Assembly (NCBI RefSeq): GCF_014651035.1
Contig: NZ_BMWC01000003.1
Span: forward strand, 697,464 to 761,463
Length of the DNA: 64,000 bases
Source of the DNA: Streptomyces lomondensis
GTDB taxonomy: Bacteria; Actinomycetota; Actinomycetes; Streptomycetales; Streptomycetaceae
Direction of reading: 5' to 3'
The notes under the pieces are model-generated. The model was not told where the DNA came from. It saw only the letters and a list, made by a program, of their open reading frames with translations, and made no database searches. This document shows positions 7,789-16,138 of this stretch, piece after piece. Numbering within the stretch: the stretch's first letter is position 1; every line of letters begins with the position of its first letter. Position numbers and translations under genes: made by a program.

Positions 7789-9499
7789 TCACTTGTCGTC
7801 CATCGGCACCTTCTGGGCCAGCCCGTTGAGCGGCGAGGCCTCCGTCGGCTCCTGCCCGTTCCGGTCCATCGACGCGAGCAGCTGACGGGCCAGGCCGAGC
7901 CCCGTGCCGCCCATGGTGAGGGCCTTGGCGAACAGGTCCGCCATGCCGTCGGCGCCGTTCAGCACCACCATGTTGTCGACGTTGCCGAAGGCGGACGCGC
8001 CGGCCTGCACGATCTCCGGCCAGTTCTCGGCGAGTTGCTGGGCGACGACGGCCTCCTGGTTCTCGGCGAGGGCGGCGGCGCGGGCCTTGATGGCCTCTGC
8101 CTCCGCGAGGCCCTTGGCCTTGGCCGCCTCGGCCTCGGCCAGGCCCCTGGCCTGCGCGGCAGCCGCATCGGCCTCACCGGTCGCCCGGGTCGCCTGCGCG
8201 GCCGCGGCACCCCGCGCCTTCGTCGCCTCGGCCTCGGCGCCCGCGGCCGTCTTGACCCGGGTCGCCTCGGCCGCGGCGGCGAGTTCCGTCTCCTTCGCCC
8301 GGGCCTCGGCCGCCGAGATCCGCGCGTCGCGCTCGGCCTCGGCCAGCGTGCGCGTCTCGTAGGCCGCCGCGTCGGCGGGTTTGCGGACGTCCGCCTGGAG
8401 CTGCTGCTCGCGCCGGTGTGCCTCCAGCTCCGCCACCCGCGTCTCCTGGACGACGACCTCCTGCCGGGCGCCGGCCTCGGCGAGCGGTCCGGCCTGCCGG
8501 GCCTTGGCGGCCGCCTTGTCGCGCTCGGCCTGGTAGGGCCTGTCGTTTGGATCAGGTCGCAGGGAAGTGACGGTGCTGTTCAGTGCCGGTGAGCGGGGTC
8601 ATGGGGGTACCTCCCTGCTCGAGCGCAGCCGAGAGCTTGGGGGAGCGTGCAGCTGCAAGGCGGAGGAGGGAGTCGACGCGGAGCGTCGGGGACCGACGAC
8701 AACGCGGCAGATGCGCGTGCCAGACCCCGCGTCTGCGGCGTGATCCAAACGACAGGCCCTAGCCGGCCTGGAGGATCTCGCTGTCCCGGGTGGCCTCCGC
8801 CATCCGCGCGAACGACTGCTGCTCCGCCTCGGTGGCCAGCCGGTTCGCCTCCGCCTGGGCGATCCGCGCGTCCCGCTGCACGGCCGCCGCGTGCGGCATC
8901 GCCAGGTTCTGGATGTACCCGGTCGGGTCCTCGATCTCGTGGATCTGGAGCGAGTCCACGATCAGGCCCAGCTTCTCCATCTCCGTGCCGCACGCGGCAC
9001 GCGTCTGCCCGGTGAGCTTCTCCCGGTCCCGGATCATGTCCTCGACCGTCAACCCGCCCACGATGGACCGCAGATGACCGGCGAAGACGTTGTGCACCCG
9101 CTCCGACATCAGCTTCTGCTGGTCGAGGAACCGGCGGGCGGCGTTCGCGATCGACACGAAGTCGTCGCCCACCTTGAAGATGACCACGCCCCGCACCTTC
9201 AGCGGGATGCCCTGGTGGGTCACGCAGTCGACTTGGAGTTCCGTCTCGTTCAGATCGAGCGAGAGCCTGCGCACCGCCTGCACACCGGGCATCACGAGGG
9301 TGCCGCGCCCGGTGACGATGCGGAATCCCATGCCCTCCTCCAGGCCCTCGGTGCGGTGCTTGGAACCGGAGATGATCAGTGCCTCGTTGGGTTCGGCGAC
9401 CCGCCACATCAGCTTGAACAGACCGATCAGAACGAGGACGGCGGCAACCGCCGCCCCCGCCACGACGCCGACGACCATCGGCATTCGCCCCCTCTGCAT
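7789..9499 (-). pseudogene. Flotillin/SPFH-family protein gene split by a MITE
   Basis: The upstream part (9499-8759) encodes MQRGRMPMVVGVVAG with one membrane segment, then an SPFH domain (EPNEALIISGSKHRTEGLEEGMGF, LDLNETELQVDCVTHQGIPLKVRGVVIFKVG). It ends abruptly at ILQAG plus a TAG supplied by the inserted element. The downstream part (8532-7789) is in the matching frame. It holds the alanine/glutamate-rich flotillin coiled coil (AEAEATKARGAA, GLAEAEAAKAKGLAEAEAIKA) and the typical flotillin end NWPEIVQAGASAFGNVDNMVVLNGADGM. Removing the 224-bp insert plus one TA copy restores ILQAG-YQAERDKAAAKARQAG without a stop, giving about 494 residues. Flotillins scaffold membrane microdomains. The split should leave a membrane-anchored SPFH fragment and an orphan coiled coil. 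Confidence 0.9.
8536..8759. mobile_element. MITE, 224 bp, with 19-bp perfect terminal inverted repeats
   Basis: The ends are GGGCCTGTCGTTTGGATCA at 8536-8554 and its exact reverse complement at 8741-8759. The insert is flanked by a TA duplication (8534-8535 and 8760-8761). It has no coding capacity. The interior contains a hairpin-prone stretch (CTCCCTGCTCGAGCGCAG to CTTGGGGGAG, 8611-8644), a feature common in Streptomyces MITEs. A full-length IS with the same ends would have to supply the transposase; none in this window shows these ends. The insertion sits inside the flotillin gene. Confidence 0.93.
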
Positions 9500-9618
9500 G
9501 GTGCCCTCTCGGCACCGAACGAAGGGGAGTGTGCTCCTGCGCGGGGCCCGGGTACAGACACCCGCGCATCCTTGCCCAAACCTTGACGCGTACAGCTCTC
9601 ACCTGCGTCGCAGCGGTC

Positions 9619-9837
9619 TCAACTGTCGTACGCCGCCGTGACGTAGACGGTTCTCGGGGGCAGGTACTCGACCACCATCACGACCGTGCCCGGCTCGATG
9701 CGGTCCGCCGCGGAGGCGGGGTGGGCGAGGAAGTGCTCGGCGCCGCCGCGCACGCGGACGATCACCTCGCCGACCAGCCCGGGCCCCACCGTTCCGGTGA
9801 CCCGCCCCATGAGCCCGACCATCGACGCGTCCGCCAT
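9619..9837 (-). CDS. NfeD-like OB-fold protein, flotillin partner
   Basis: A 72-residue protein that is all beta, lacks a membrane segment, and reads as a single OB-like domain: GRVTGTVGPGLVGEVIVRVRGGAEHFLAHPASAADRIEPGTVVMVVEYLPPRTVYVTA. This is the pattern of the cytoplasmic C-terminal domain of NfeD proteins, which pair genetically with flotillin/SPFH genes. It lies 119 bp upstream of the flotillin start on the same strand, as expected for an nfeD-flotillin operon. Because the flotillin is broken, this partner may be without function. Confidence 0.75.
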   Translation of the reverse strand: MADASMVGLMGRVTGTVGPGLVGEVIVRVRGGAEHFLAHPASAADRIEPGTVVMVVEYLPPRTVYVTAAYDS

Positions 9838-9856
9838 GGGGACAGCGTACGGTCGC

Positions 9857-11281
9857 TCAGGCGGCAGCGGAACGTGCCGTGACCGGGGGCGCCGGCCACT
9901 TCTCGGCCCAGCGCAGCTCCGCCTCCAGTTGCGCGGCCACCTGCACCAGGAGCGGCTCGCTGTTCGCCGGGCCGAGCAGCTGGGCTCCCACGGGCAGGCC
10001 GTCCGGCGTGAAACCGGCGGGCACGTTGATCCCCGGCCAGCCCAGCACGTTCCACGGCCAGGCGTACGGGCAGGCCGCGATCATCGCCCGGTCGGTGGCG
10101 AAGCCGCTGAGTTCGAGCAGGGCGCCGATGCGGGGCGGGGGAGCGGCGGTCGTGGGCGCGAGAACGACGTCGTACGAGGTGAAGAACGCGCCGATACGGC
10201 GGTGCAGCACGGCCTCCGCCCGCCGGGCCGCCCGCAGCGGGGCCCCGGCGAGCAGCCGGCCCAGCCGGGCCGCCTCCCGGGTACGCCGGTCGAGCAGCGC
10301 CGGGAAGGGCGCCTCGCCCACCCGCTCGGCGATCCCGGCCGTGGCGCGCGGCACGAACGTCAGCCCGATCTGCCCGTACGGCGGGTCCGCCTCCTCGACC
10401 GTGTGCCCCAACGCGGCGAGCCGCTCGGCGAGTTCGACGACCCGGACGCGGACCTCCGGCAGGAGGCGGGCGGGCACGGCGGTGAACGGCGGCTTGAGGG
10501 AGAGCGCGATGCGCAGCCGCCCGGGGTCGCGGCCGACGGCCGCCGACACGTCGACGGCGGGGGGTTGGTGCGGGTCCTGCGCGTGGTTGCCGCTCGCCGC
10601 GTCCAGCAGCAGGGCCGCGTCGGCGACCGTGCGGGCGAGGGTGCCGTTGACGGTGATGCCCTGGAAGGACTCGCCGCGCGGCCAGGTGGAGATCCGGCCG
10701 CGCTGCGGCTTGATGCCGACCAGATGGGTCCACGCGGCCGGGATCCGCACCGACCCGGCACCGTCCGAGCCGAGCGCGGCGGGCACCAGACCGGCGGCGA
10801 CCGCGGCGGCCGAACCGCCCGAGGACCCACCGGGCGTGTGGTCCGTGCTCCACGGGTTGCGGGTCGCGCCGAAGGCGGGCCCCTCGGTGAAGGGCCACTG
10901 CCCGAACTCGCAGGTGTTGGTCTTGCCGACGATCACGGCCCCGGCCGCGCGCAGCCGCCGCACCGCCTCGCCGTCCTCGGCGACCGGCGGGAACTCCCCG
11001 CAGCAGCCGAAGGCGGTCGGCTCCCCGGCCACGTCCATGTCGTCCTTCACGGCCACGGGCACGCCGAGCAGCGGCTTGCGACTGCCTGTGTTCAGCTCCC
11101 GGTCCGCCGCGTCGGCCTCGGCGAGTGCCGCCTCCGCCCGGACGATCCGGAAGGCGTTGACAGTGCCCTGCGCCGCCTCGATCCGCGCCAGCGTCCGCTC
11201 GACCAGCGCCCGGGACGTTACGTCCCCGGCGGCCAGCGCGCGAGCGGTCTCCACCAGGCCTGCGGCACGGTCCAGCGTCAT
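9857..11281 (-). CDS. Amidase (amidase signature family)
   Basis: A 474-residue amidase-signature hydrolase with the Ser-cisSer-Lys triad visible. Lys is in PLLGVPVAVKDDMDVAG near residue 75. The glycine/serine-rich core is TPGGSSGGSAAAVAAGLVPAALGSDGAGSVRIPAA near 150, where GGSSGG and GSDGAGS hold the two serines. Family blocks GIKPQRGRISTWP and the C-terminal NVPAGFTPDGLPVGAQLLGP are present. These enzymes hydrolyse aliphatic or aryl amides; the substrate cannot be read. It is transcribed away from the GH43-like gene. Confidence 0.92.
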   Translation of the reverse strand: MTLDRAAGLVETARALAAGDVTSRALVERTLARIEAAQGTVNAFRIVRAEAALAEADAADRELNTGSRKPLLGVPVAVKDDMDVAGEPTAFGCCGEFPPVAEDGEAVRRLRAAGAVIVGKTNTCEFGQWPFTEGPAFGATRNPWSTDHTPGGSSGGSAAAVAAGLVPAALGSDGAGSVRIPAAWTHLVGIKPQRGRISTWPRGESFQGITVNGTLARTVADAALLLDAASGNHAQDPHQPPAVDVSAAVGRDPGRLRIALSLKPPFTAVPARLLPEVRVRVVELAERLAALGHTVEEADPPYGQIGLTFVPRATAGIAERVGEAPFPALLDRRTREAARLGRLLAGAPLRAARRAEAVLHRRIGAFFTSYDVVLAPTTAAPPPRIGALLELSGFATDRAMIAACPYAWPWNVLGWPGINVPAGFTPDGLPVGAQLLGPANSEPLLVQVAAQLEAELRWAEKWPAPPVTARSAAA

Positions 11282-11416
11282 ACGGACACCTCCGGAAGCA
11301 GCTTCTCTACCGAACGGTAACGTCCGGTGGCCGGTGGGGGAACGCCGACGGCTGGAGTGGAAATTCACCCACAGGCCACATCTCCTCACTTGGCTCATCC
11401 GCTCCTGTTCAAACCA

Positions 11417-11445
11417 TTGACGGCCCTCCGCCTCGCCCTTACTTT
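11417..11445 (+). promoter_or_regulatory. Vegetative-type promoter for the GH43-like gene
   Basis: TTGACG at 11417 and TACTTT at 11440 are separated by 17 bp, close to the housekeeping consensus, and lie about 75 bp before the start codon at 11522. Confidence 0.5.
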
Positions 11446-11471
11446 CTGAGCGCCTAGTTCTGATCGAGTTG

Positions 11472-11486
11472 CCGAACCTTGTTCGG
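11472..11486. promoter_or_regulatory. Candidate operator before the GH43-like gene
   Basis: CCGAACCTTGTTCGG is a perfect inverted repeat with 6-bp arms and a 3-bp spacer. It lies downstream of the proposed promoter and upstream of the start, where a sugar-responsive repressor could block transcription. The regulator is not identified. Confidence 0.4.
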
Positions 11487-11521
11487 TATTTCGAATCCCG
11501 GTGCTCAAGGGAGAGCCGCCC

Positions 11522-12910
11522 GTGACCCCACACCCCGCCGCCCCGTCCCGCCGTTCGCTGCTGCGCGCCCTCGCCGCCCTGCCGGCCTCGGCGCTGCTGC
11601 TGGGTGAAGCGCCGGGACTGCTCGGCAGCGCGCTGGCCGCCGCGCCCCCGAACGGCTCCGCCACCCGCTACACGATCGTCCCGTTCCTCAACAGCAACGA
11701 CGGCACGGTCAACGTCTACCAGTCGGACGACGCCACCGACTTCCGCCTGCTGCGCGCCTCCGCGTACACCCCGCCCGCGGGCCGCATCCGCGACGCGAGC
11801 GTCATCCGGCACACCGACGGCTACTACTACGTCACCTACACCACCCGCACCTGGCAGGACACCAGCCGGACCATCGGCTTCGCCCGCAGCTCCGACCGCG
11901 TCAACTGGACGTTCCTCTACGACTACACCGTCCCCGTGGCGAACCTGTCCCGCGCCTGGGCGCCCGAGTGGTTCGTCGACAGCGACGGCAGCGTGAACAT
12001 CATCGTGTCCTGCTCCACCACGAACGACGAGTGGATCTTCACGCCGTATCTGCTGCGGGCCACGAACTCGGCGCTCACGGCGTGGAGTTCACCGGTGGCG
12101 CTCTCCGGCATCGGGGCCAACCACATCGACACGTTCATCGTGAAGATCGGCTCGACGTACCACGCCTTCCCGAAGAACGAGACGACGAAGTACATCGAGT
12201 ACGCCACCGCCTCGAACCTCGCCGGCCCGTACACGATCCGCAGGACGGGCGACTGGGCGGGCTGGGGCAGCTACCGCGAGGGCCCGGCCCTGGTGCGGCT
12301 CGACAACGGCGGCTGGCGGATCTTCTTCGACGGCTACGGCGACGGGAACTACTACTACAGCGACAGCCACGACACCTTCGCCACCTGGTCGGCACCGGCC
12401 GCGCTGCCCGGGATCTCCGGCACGGCACGGCACTTCACGGTGGTCAAGGAGACGGTCGCGGGCGGCCCGAGCCTGGCGAAGAACGTCACGCGGTCCTTCC
12501 GCTCGGCCAACTACTCCACCCGCTACTGGCAGCAGCAGTCCGCGCTCCTCAACCTGCCCGTCGTCAGCGGCTCCAGCACCACCGCCGAGAAGCAGGCCGC
12601 CACCTTCACGGTCGTCGCCGGGCTGGCCGACGGCAGCGGCTACTCCTTCCGCGACGCGGCCGGCAACTACCTGCGCCACTGGGACTTCCGGGCCCGTTTC
12701 GACGCGAACGACGGCACGAGCACGTTCGCCAAGGACGCCACGTTCGTCCTCCGGGCCGGTACGGCGTCGGGCTCCGTCCGCTTCGAGTCGTACAACTACC
12801 CCGGGCACTACCTGCGCCACTACGCCTACCAGCTCCGCGTGGAACGCTCGAACGGAACGGACCTGTTCCGCCAGGACAGTTCCTTCGTGCCGGTGACGGC
12901 CTGGGCCTGA
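11522..12910 (+). CDS. Tat-exported GH43-like glycoside hydrolase with AbfB (CBM42-type) domain
   Basis: A 462-residue protein. The N-terminus has a twin-arginine motif (PSRRSLLRALAAL) followed by a hydrophobic core and ALAAAPP cleavage region. Residues about 40-310 form a five-bladed beta-propeller-like catalytic domain (RIRDASVIRHTDGYYYVTYTT, SRAWAPEWFVDSDGSVNIIVS, YREGPALVRLDNGGWRIFFDG), as in GH43 arabinanases and xylosidases. The C-terminal 140 residues are an AbfB module (TRSFRSANYSTRYWQQ, FRDAAGNYLRHWDFRARFDANDGT, FESYNYPGHYLRHYAYQLRVERSNG), which binds arabinofuranosyl side chains. GTG at 11522 follows AAGGGAG at the right spacing. It probably acts on plant arabinoxylan outside the cell. 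Confidence 0.88.
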   Translation: MTPHPAAPSRRSLLRALAALPASALLLGEAPGLLGSALAAAPPNGSATRYTIVPFLNSNDGTVNVYQSDDATDFRLLRASAYTPPAGRIRDASVIRHTDGYYYVTYTTRTWQDTSRTIGFARSSDRVNWTFLYDYTVPVANLSRAWAPEWFVDSDGSVNIIVSCSTTNDEWIFTPYLLRATNSALTAWSSPVALSGIGANHIDTFIVKIGSTYHAFPKNETTKYIEYATASNLAGPYTIRRTGDWAGWGSYREGPALVRLDNGGWRIFFDGYGDGNYYYSDSHDTFATWSAPAALPGISGTARHFTVVKETVAGGPSLAKNVTRSFRSANYSTRYWQQQSALLNLPVVSGSSTTAEKQAATFTVVAGLADGSGYSFRDAAGNYLRHWDFRARFDANDGTSTFAKDATFVLRAGTASGSVRFESYNYPGHYLRHYAYQLRVERSNGTDLFRQDSSFVPVTAWA

Positions 12911-13083
12911 CCCGCACACCGGTCCACGGGTCCGCCGTCCGACCCTCGACCTGCGATGCGCGGATGCAGCGGCGCCGTCCTGTCGTTCTTCTCCGTCCTG
13001 GGCATGGAGTCGATGGTGCCCGGGTCGAAGGCCGAAGCCCGCATGCCCCGCGCGCCGGACTCGGCGCGCTGGGGTCCCGGGTG

Positions 13084-13542
13084 TCAGGGGTTGGTCCAGG
13101 CTCCCGGGGCGTCGGTCAGCGCGGAGACGTCGGGGGGCAGTCGGGCCGACGCGACGTCGGCGAGCGACACGCCCTCCAGGATCTCGCGCACGTTGGACCG
13201 CAGTGCGATCCACAGGGGGAGCAGCGACTGGGCGGGGCCGGTGTAGGACAGGTCCGGCGGGCGGACCCCGCGCACGGAGACCAGCGGTCCGTCCACGACG
13301 CGGATGACGTCGGCGATGCTGATGGACTCCGCGGGCCCGGCCAGCCGGTAGCCGCCGTTGCCGCCGCGCTGGCTGAGAATGAGACCGCCCCGGCGCATGT
13401 CGTTCAGGATGCTTTCCAGGAACTTGTGAGGGATGTCCTGGGCGTCGGCGATGGCCTCGGCCTTCAGTGGCAGGTCGTCCCGTGACGCGGCGAGCTCCAG
13501 CGCGGCCCGTACCGCGTAGTCCGCCCTGGCTGAGATCCGCAT
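13084..13542 (-). CDS. Rrf2-family transcriptional regulator, cysteine-free (CymR-like)
   Basis: A 152-residue winged-helix repressor. MRISARADYAVRAALELAA, IADAQDIPHKFLESILNDMRRGGLILSQRGGNGGYRLAGP and ISIADVIRVVDGPL are the Rrf2 core. The protein has no cysteine at all, so it cannot hold the Fe-S cluster of IscR/NsrR/RsrR types. It is better compared with CymR, which controls sulfur and cysteine genes through a metabolic partner. It lies 40 bp downstream of the SfnB/DszC-like gene on the same strand, so the pair is probably co-transcribed. Confidence 0.88.
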   Translation of the reverse strand: MRISARADYAVRAALELAASRDDLPLKAEAIADAQDIPHKFLESILNDMRRGGLILSQRGGNGGYRLAGPAESISIADVIRVVDGPLVSVRGVRPPDLSYTGPAQSLLPLWIALRSNVREILEGVSLADVASARLPPDVSALTDAPGAWTNP

Positions 13543-13582
13543 GCGTGCATTATCGCGTGGCCGGGCGTGCGGGGCGGCCGGT

Positions 13583-14812
13583 TCAGGCGGGCAGGGCGAA
13601 CGGAGGGTGGGCGCCGTTGAGGAAGTGGTCGCCGACGTCGCGGAGCCGGTGGGCGACGGGCTCGTACAGGGTGTGGGTCCGGGCATTGCGCCAGAAGCGG
13701 TCGAAGCCCAGCCGCGCGGAGGTGCAGCGGGTGCCGACGATGTCGAGCGCACGGGTGGTGCACTCCTGCGCGGCCCTGGAGGCGGCGGCCTCGGCCATGG
13801 CCACGAGGACGGAGATGTCCGCGTACTCGTCGTACGTGAGGTCCTCGCCGCGGGTCAGGCCGCCGTGCACGGCGTGCAGCGCCTGGTCGGTGAGCGCGGA
13901 CGCGGAGCGGGTGAGGACGGTGAGTTCTCCGTAGGCGGCCAGCACCTGGGGGTCGTGGGGCGTGCCGGCCGGCCGGGCGGGATGCCCGGGCGCCTGACCC
14001 GCCCTGCTGTACTCCCGGGCTTCGGCGAGCACCCCCTCGGCCATGCCGAGAAGGAGCTGGACGGAGACGAGACGCCCGACCGGAGAGGCCAGGGCGGCCA
14101 GGGGAGACAGCGTGTCCTCGTCCGCCGGCAGAGGCCCGAGTACGTCGTCGGCCGCGACCGGTACCGCGTCGAACTCCACGCTTCCGCCCGCCGCGAGCCG
14201 CTGGCCGAACGGGTCGGCGTCGCCGTCGATCCGCACACCGGGACGGGCGGGATCGACGACGACGGCGAGCGGTTCGCCGGTGTCGGCCCGCACGGCCCGC
14301 ACGGCGAGGCGGTCGGCGACCAGGACGCCGGTGGCGTAGCTCTGCCGGCCGTCGAGCACCTGGCCGTCAGCGGTTCCGGCGAGCGTCAGAGGCGGTTCCT
14401 TGGGGGCGAGACCGGCACCCCAGCACCACTGCTCCGCCGCGGACCGCTGCTCGACCCGCGCGGCGCGAGCCGGCTCGGCGAAGAACCGGGCGCTCCACGA
14501 CGTGACGTAGTGACAGCCGAGCAGTTGCCCGATCGCGCCGTCGGCCGCGCCGATCTCCCGTACGACGGCGTAGGCCGTGGGCCAGTCCGCGCCGCCTCCC
14601 CCGTGTGCCGCCGGTATGAGGAGCGTCAGCAGCCCCGCCTCGCGCAGCCGGGACACCTCGTCGAACGGGGCCTTGCCCGCCTGCTCCCTGGCCACCGCGT
14701 CCGTGGCCAGGTCCTCCGCCGCCTCGCGGGCCACGCGCAGCCAGTGCGTACGGCCGGGCCCGGTCCGGTCGGGTTCCGCGGCGGGGCCGGACGGCGCGGT
14801 GGCAACGCCCAT
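13583..14812 (-). CDS. SfnB/DszC-like acyl-CoA-dehydrogenase-fold sulfur acquisition oxidoreductase
   Basis: A 409-residue flavin-dependent protein of the acyl-CoA dehydrogenase fold. LREAGLLTLLIPAAHGGGGADWPTAYAVVREIGAADGAIGQLLGCH near residue 55 and the C-terminal ALDIVGTRCTSARLGFDRFWRNARTHTLYEPVAHRLRDVGDHFLNG match the DszC/SfnB group. That group uses reduced flavin to oxidise organosulfur compounds (dibenzothiophene, sulfones) and release sulfur for growth. GAGGAG precedes the ATG at 14812. The upstream leader peptide and the downstream Rrf2 gene both point to sulfur control. Confidence 0.85.
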   Translation of the reverse strand: MGVATAPSGPAAEPDRTGPGRTHWLRVAREAAEDLATDAVAREQAGKAPFDEVSRLREAGLLTLLIPAAHGGGGADWPTAYAVVREIGAADGAIGQLLGCHYVTSWSARFFAEPARAARVEQRSAAEQWCWGAGLAPKEPPLTLAGTADGQVLDGRQSYATGVLVADRLAVRAVRADTGEPLAVVVDPARPGVRIDGDADPFGQRLAAGGSVEFDAVPVAADDVLGPLPADEDTLSPLAALASPVGRLVSVQLLLGMAEGVLAEAREYSRAGQAPGHPARPAGTPHDPQVLAAYGELTVLTRSASALTDQALHAVHGGLTRGEDLTYDEYADISVLVAMAEAAASRAAQECTTRALDIVGTRCTSARLGFDRFWRNARTHTLYEPVAHRLRDVGDHFLNGAHPPFALPA

Positions 14813-14918
14813 GGCGGGGGCTCCTCGAGGTCGGGGGCAGGGTGGGGGGTTGTCGGGGCTGTCCTGCTGGGGGAAAGGAGGAGCGGGGCGGCACGGGCGA
14901 ACGCGGGCGCGGCGTGCC

Positions 14919-15002
14919 TTACGCGCGGCAGCAGGCGGCGCTGACGACGCGACAGAAGTCGACATGCCGACGACGAACGAGTCGCTGCTGCGTACGGGCC
15001 AT
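14919..15002 (-). CDS. Sulfur-type regulatory leader peptide, 27 residues
   Basis: A short reading frame begins at an ATG at 15002 behind a good Shine-Dalgarno (AAGGA) and ends at a TAA at 14919. Its second half is RRRHVDFCRVVSAACCRA, the conserved pattern of small Streptomyces leader peptides (RRRHVDL-x-R-x-SSALC type) found before sulfur and cysteine metabolism genes. It holds three cysteine codons in its last eleven sense codons, including a tandem pair, as expected for a cysteine-sensing attenuator. It ends 107 bp before the SfnB/DszC-like start. The role is inferred from family and context. Confidence 0.8.
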   Translation of the reverse strand: MARTQQRLVRRRHVDFCRVVSAACCRA

Positions 15003-15037
15003 GTCCTTCATCCTGCGCAACCCTGCTGGACGGCGTC

Positions 15038-15077
15038 AAGATATTCCTAGTAATTCGATGGGAAACATAGGGAAGTT
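15038..15077 (-). promoter_or_regulatory. Candidate promoter/operator of the leader-peptide operon
   Basis: An AT-richer island (TTCCTAGTAATTCGATGGGAA, split as arms TTCC and GGAA around 15053-15063) stands out in otherwise GC-rich DNA just upstream of the leader peptide. It is a plausible site for the Rrf2 protein and for RNA polymerase. No consensus is claimed. Confidence 0.3.
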
Positions 15078-15271
15078 CGTTCGCGCAGGGAGGTGAGAGG
15101 TCGTGGCGGCGGGCGAACCCGGCGTGGGCGCGATGCCGGGCGTCCGGTGCGGAGCCGACGTGGCCCTGGGCGAGCACCGTCAGGTCGTGCGAGGGAGGGC
15201 CCGGCCGTACCAGCCCAGGATCAACAGGTAACCGAGGCCCGGCGCCCGCCGAGCGCCCCGGACAACGGAGA

Positions 15272-15320
15272 CCGGGCCACCACATCCCCCGCCGCGCGGC
15301 GGAGGAGTGTGGTGGCCCGG
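15272..15320 (-). terminator. Strong hairpin terminator after the SapA-like gene
   Basis: CCGGGCCACCACA (15272-15284) pairs perfectly with 15308-15320, and the loop region holds a further GC-rich inverted repeat. It begins 11 bp downstream of the SapA-like stop codon on the minus strand. Confidence 0.8.
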
Positions 15321-15330
15321 CTGGAGGGGG

Positions 15331-15780
15331 TCAGCGGGTGAAGGTGACCCGGTGTTCCTTCAGGGCGCCGCAGTTGGAGCCGTACACCTGGACGTAGGTG
15401 TTGGCGATGCTGCCGCCCCAGTCCACGCAGTGGCCCTTGCCGTAGACGTACGTCGGTCCGGCGTACGACGTGAAGACGCCCTCGTCGTAGTCGCTCTCCT
15501 CGGTGTCCGGGACGTAGATCCAGGCGGACATGTTCACGGCCGTGCCCGGGTTGTTGCGGATGGTCGCGACGCAGTTCTGGCCGTTGGAGGCGTTGTAGGT
15601 CAGGTAGACGGTCCCCAGCGAGCCGACGGCCGCGGAGTTGACCGTCTTGTAGGCGCTTCCGCAGACCTTCTGCGGAGTCGTGTTGGGCGCGGCGGAGGCC
15701 GGCGACGCCACAGCGGTCATGGTCCCCACCGACAGCGCCGCCACGGCGGACGCGGCCAGGGCAGAACGGGCGAATCTCAT
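15331..15780 (-). CDS. Spore-associated protein A-like secreted protein
   Basis: A 149-residue secreted protein. The signal peptide (MRFARSALAASAVAALSVGT, cleavage near ASPASAA) is followed by a mature domain of about 118 residues. That domain begins PNTTPQKVCGSAYKTVNSAAVGSLGTVYLTYN and contains CVATIRNNPGTAVNMSAWIYVPD, VYGKGHCVDWGGSIANTYVQVYGSNC and a final KEHRVTFTR. Four cysteines suggest two disulfides. The layout matches the SapA family described from Streptomyces spores. GGGGGA stands before the ATG at 15780. The recognition rests on memory of the family, not on a search. Confidence 0.78.
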   Translation of the reverse strand: MRFARSALAASAVAALSVGTMTAVASPASAAPNTTPQKVCGSAYKTVNSAAVGSLGTVYLTYNASNGQNCVATIRNNPGTAVNMSAWIYVPDTEESDYDEGVFTSYAGPTYVYGKGHCVDWGGSIANTYVQVYGSNCGALKEHRVTFTR

Positions 15781-16138
15781 ATTTCCCCCTTGCAACTCTT
15801 CGAGGTGGTTGCTCCTGCATGGTGTGACCCGCGGCGCGTCCAAAGGGTTGTGCGTCGATTCCCGGGAGAATCAGGCGAGTTGGCGACGAGAACCGGTGCC
15901 GGGCGCGGGCGCCGCCCGTCCGTCCCGGGGCGGCGGACGAGCTTGCCCGGACCCCGCCGCTTTTACTCACGAGTCACATATGGCTCACGTGAGATCCAGA
16001 GGATCTGTGCAGGGGTGTCACACAGACTGCACACCACCCTTCCAAAGTCTCGTTAGCGTTACGGCTCGATCCCACGTGCGAACGTGACCAGGCCGCGGCC
16101 GGCAAGCCGCCGGCACAGCCAGATCGGGAAGACCACAC
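15781..16138. promoter_or_regulatory. Divergent regulatory region between the SapA-like and zinc-ribbon genes
   Basis: No gene is seen in these 358 bp. An AT-richer patch near 15961-16020 holds a perfect 10-bp palindrome CTCACGTGAG (15984-15993) with a second CTCACG 18 bp earlier, and a GATCC/GGATC dyad right after it. Promoters for both flanking genes should lie here; no regulator can be named. Confidence 0.35.
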
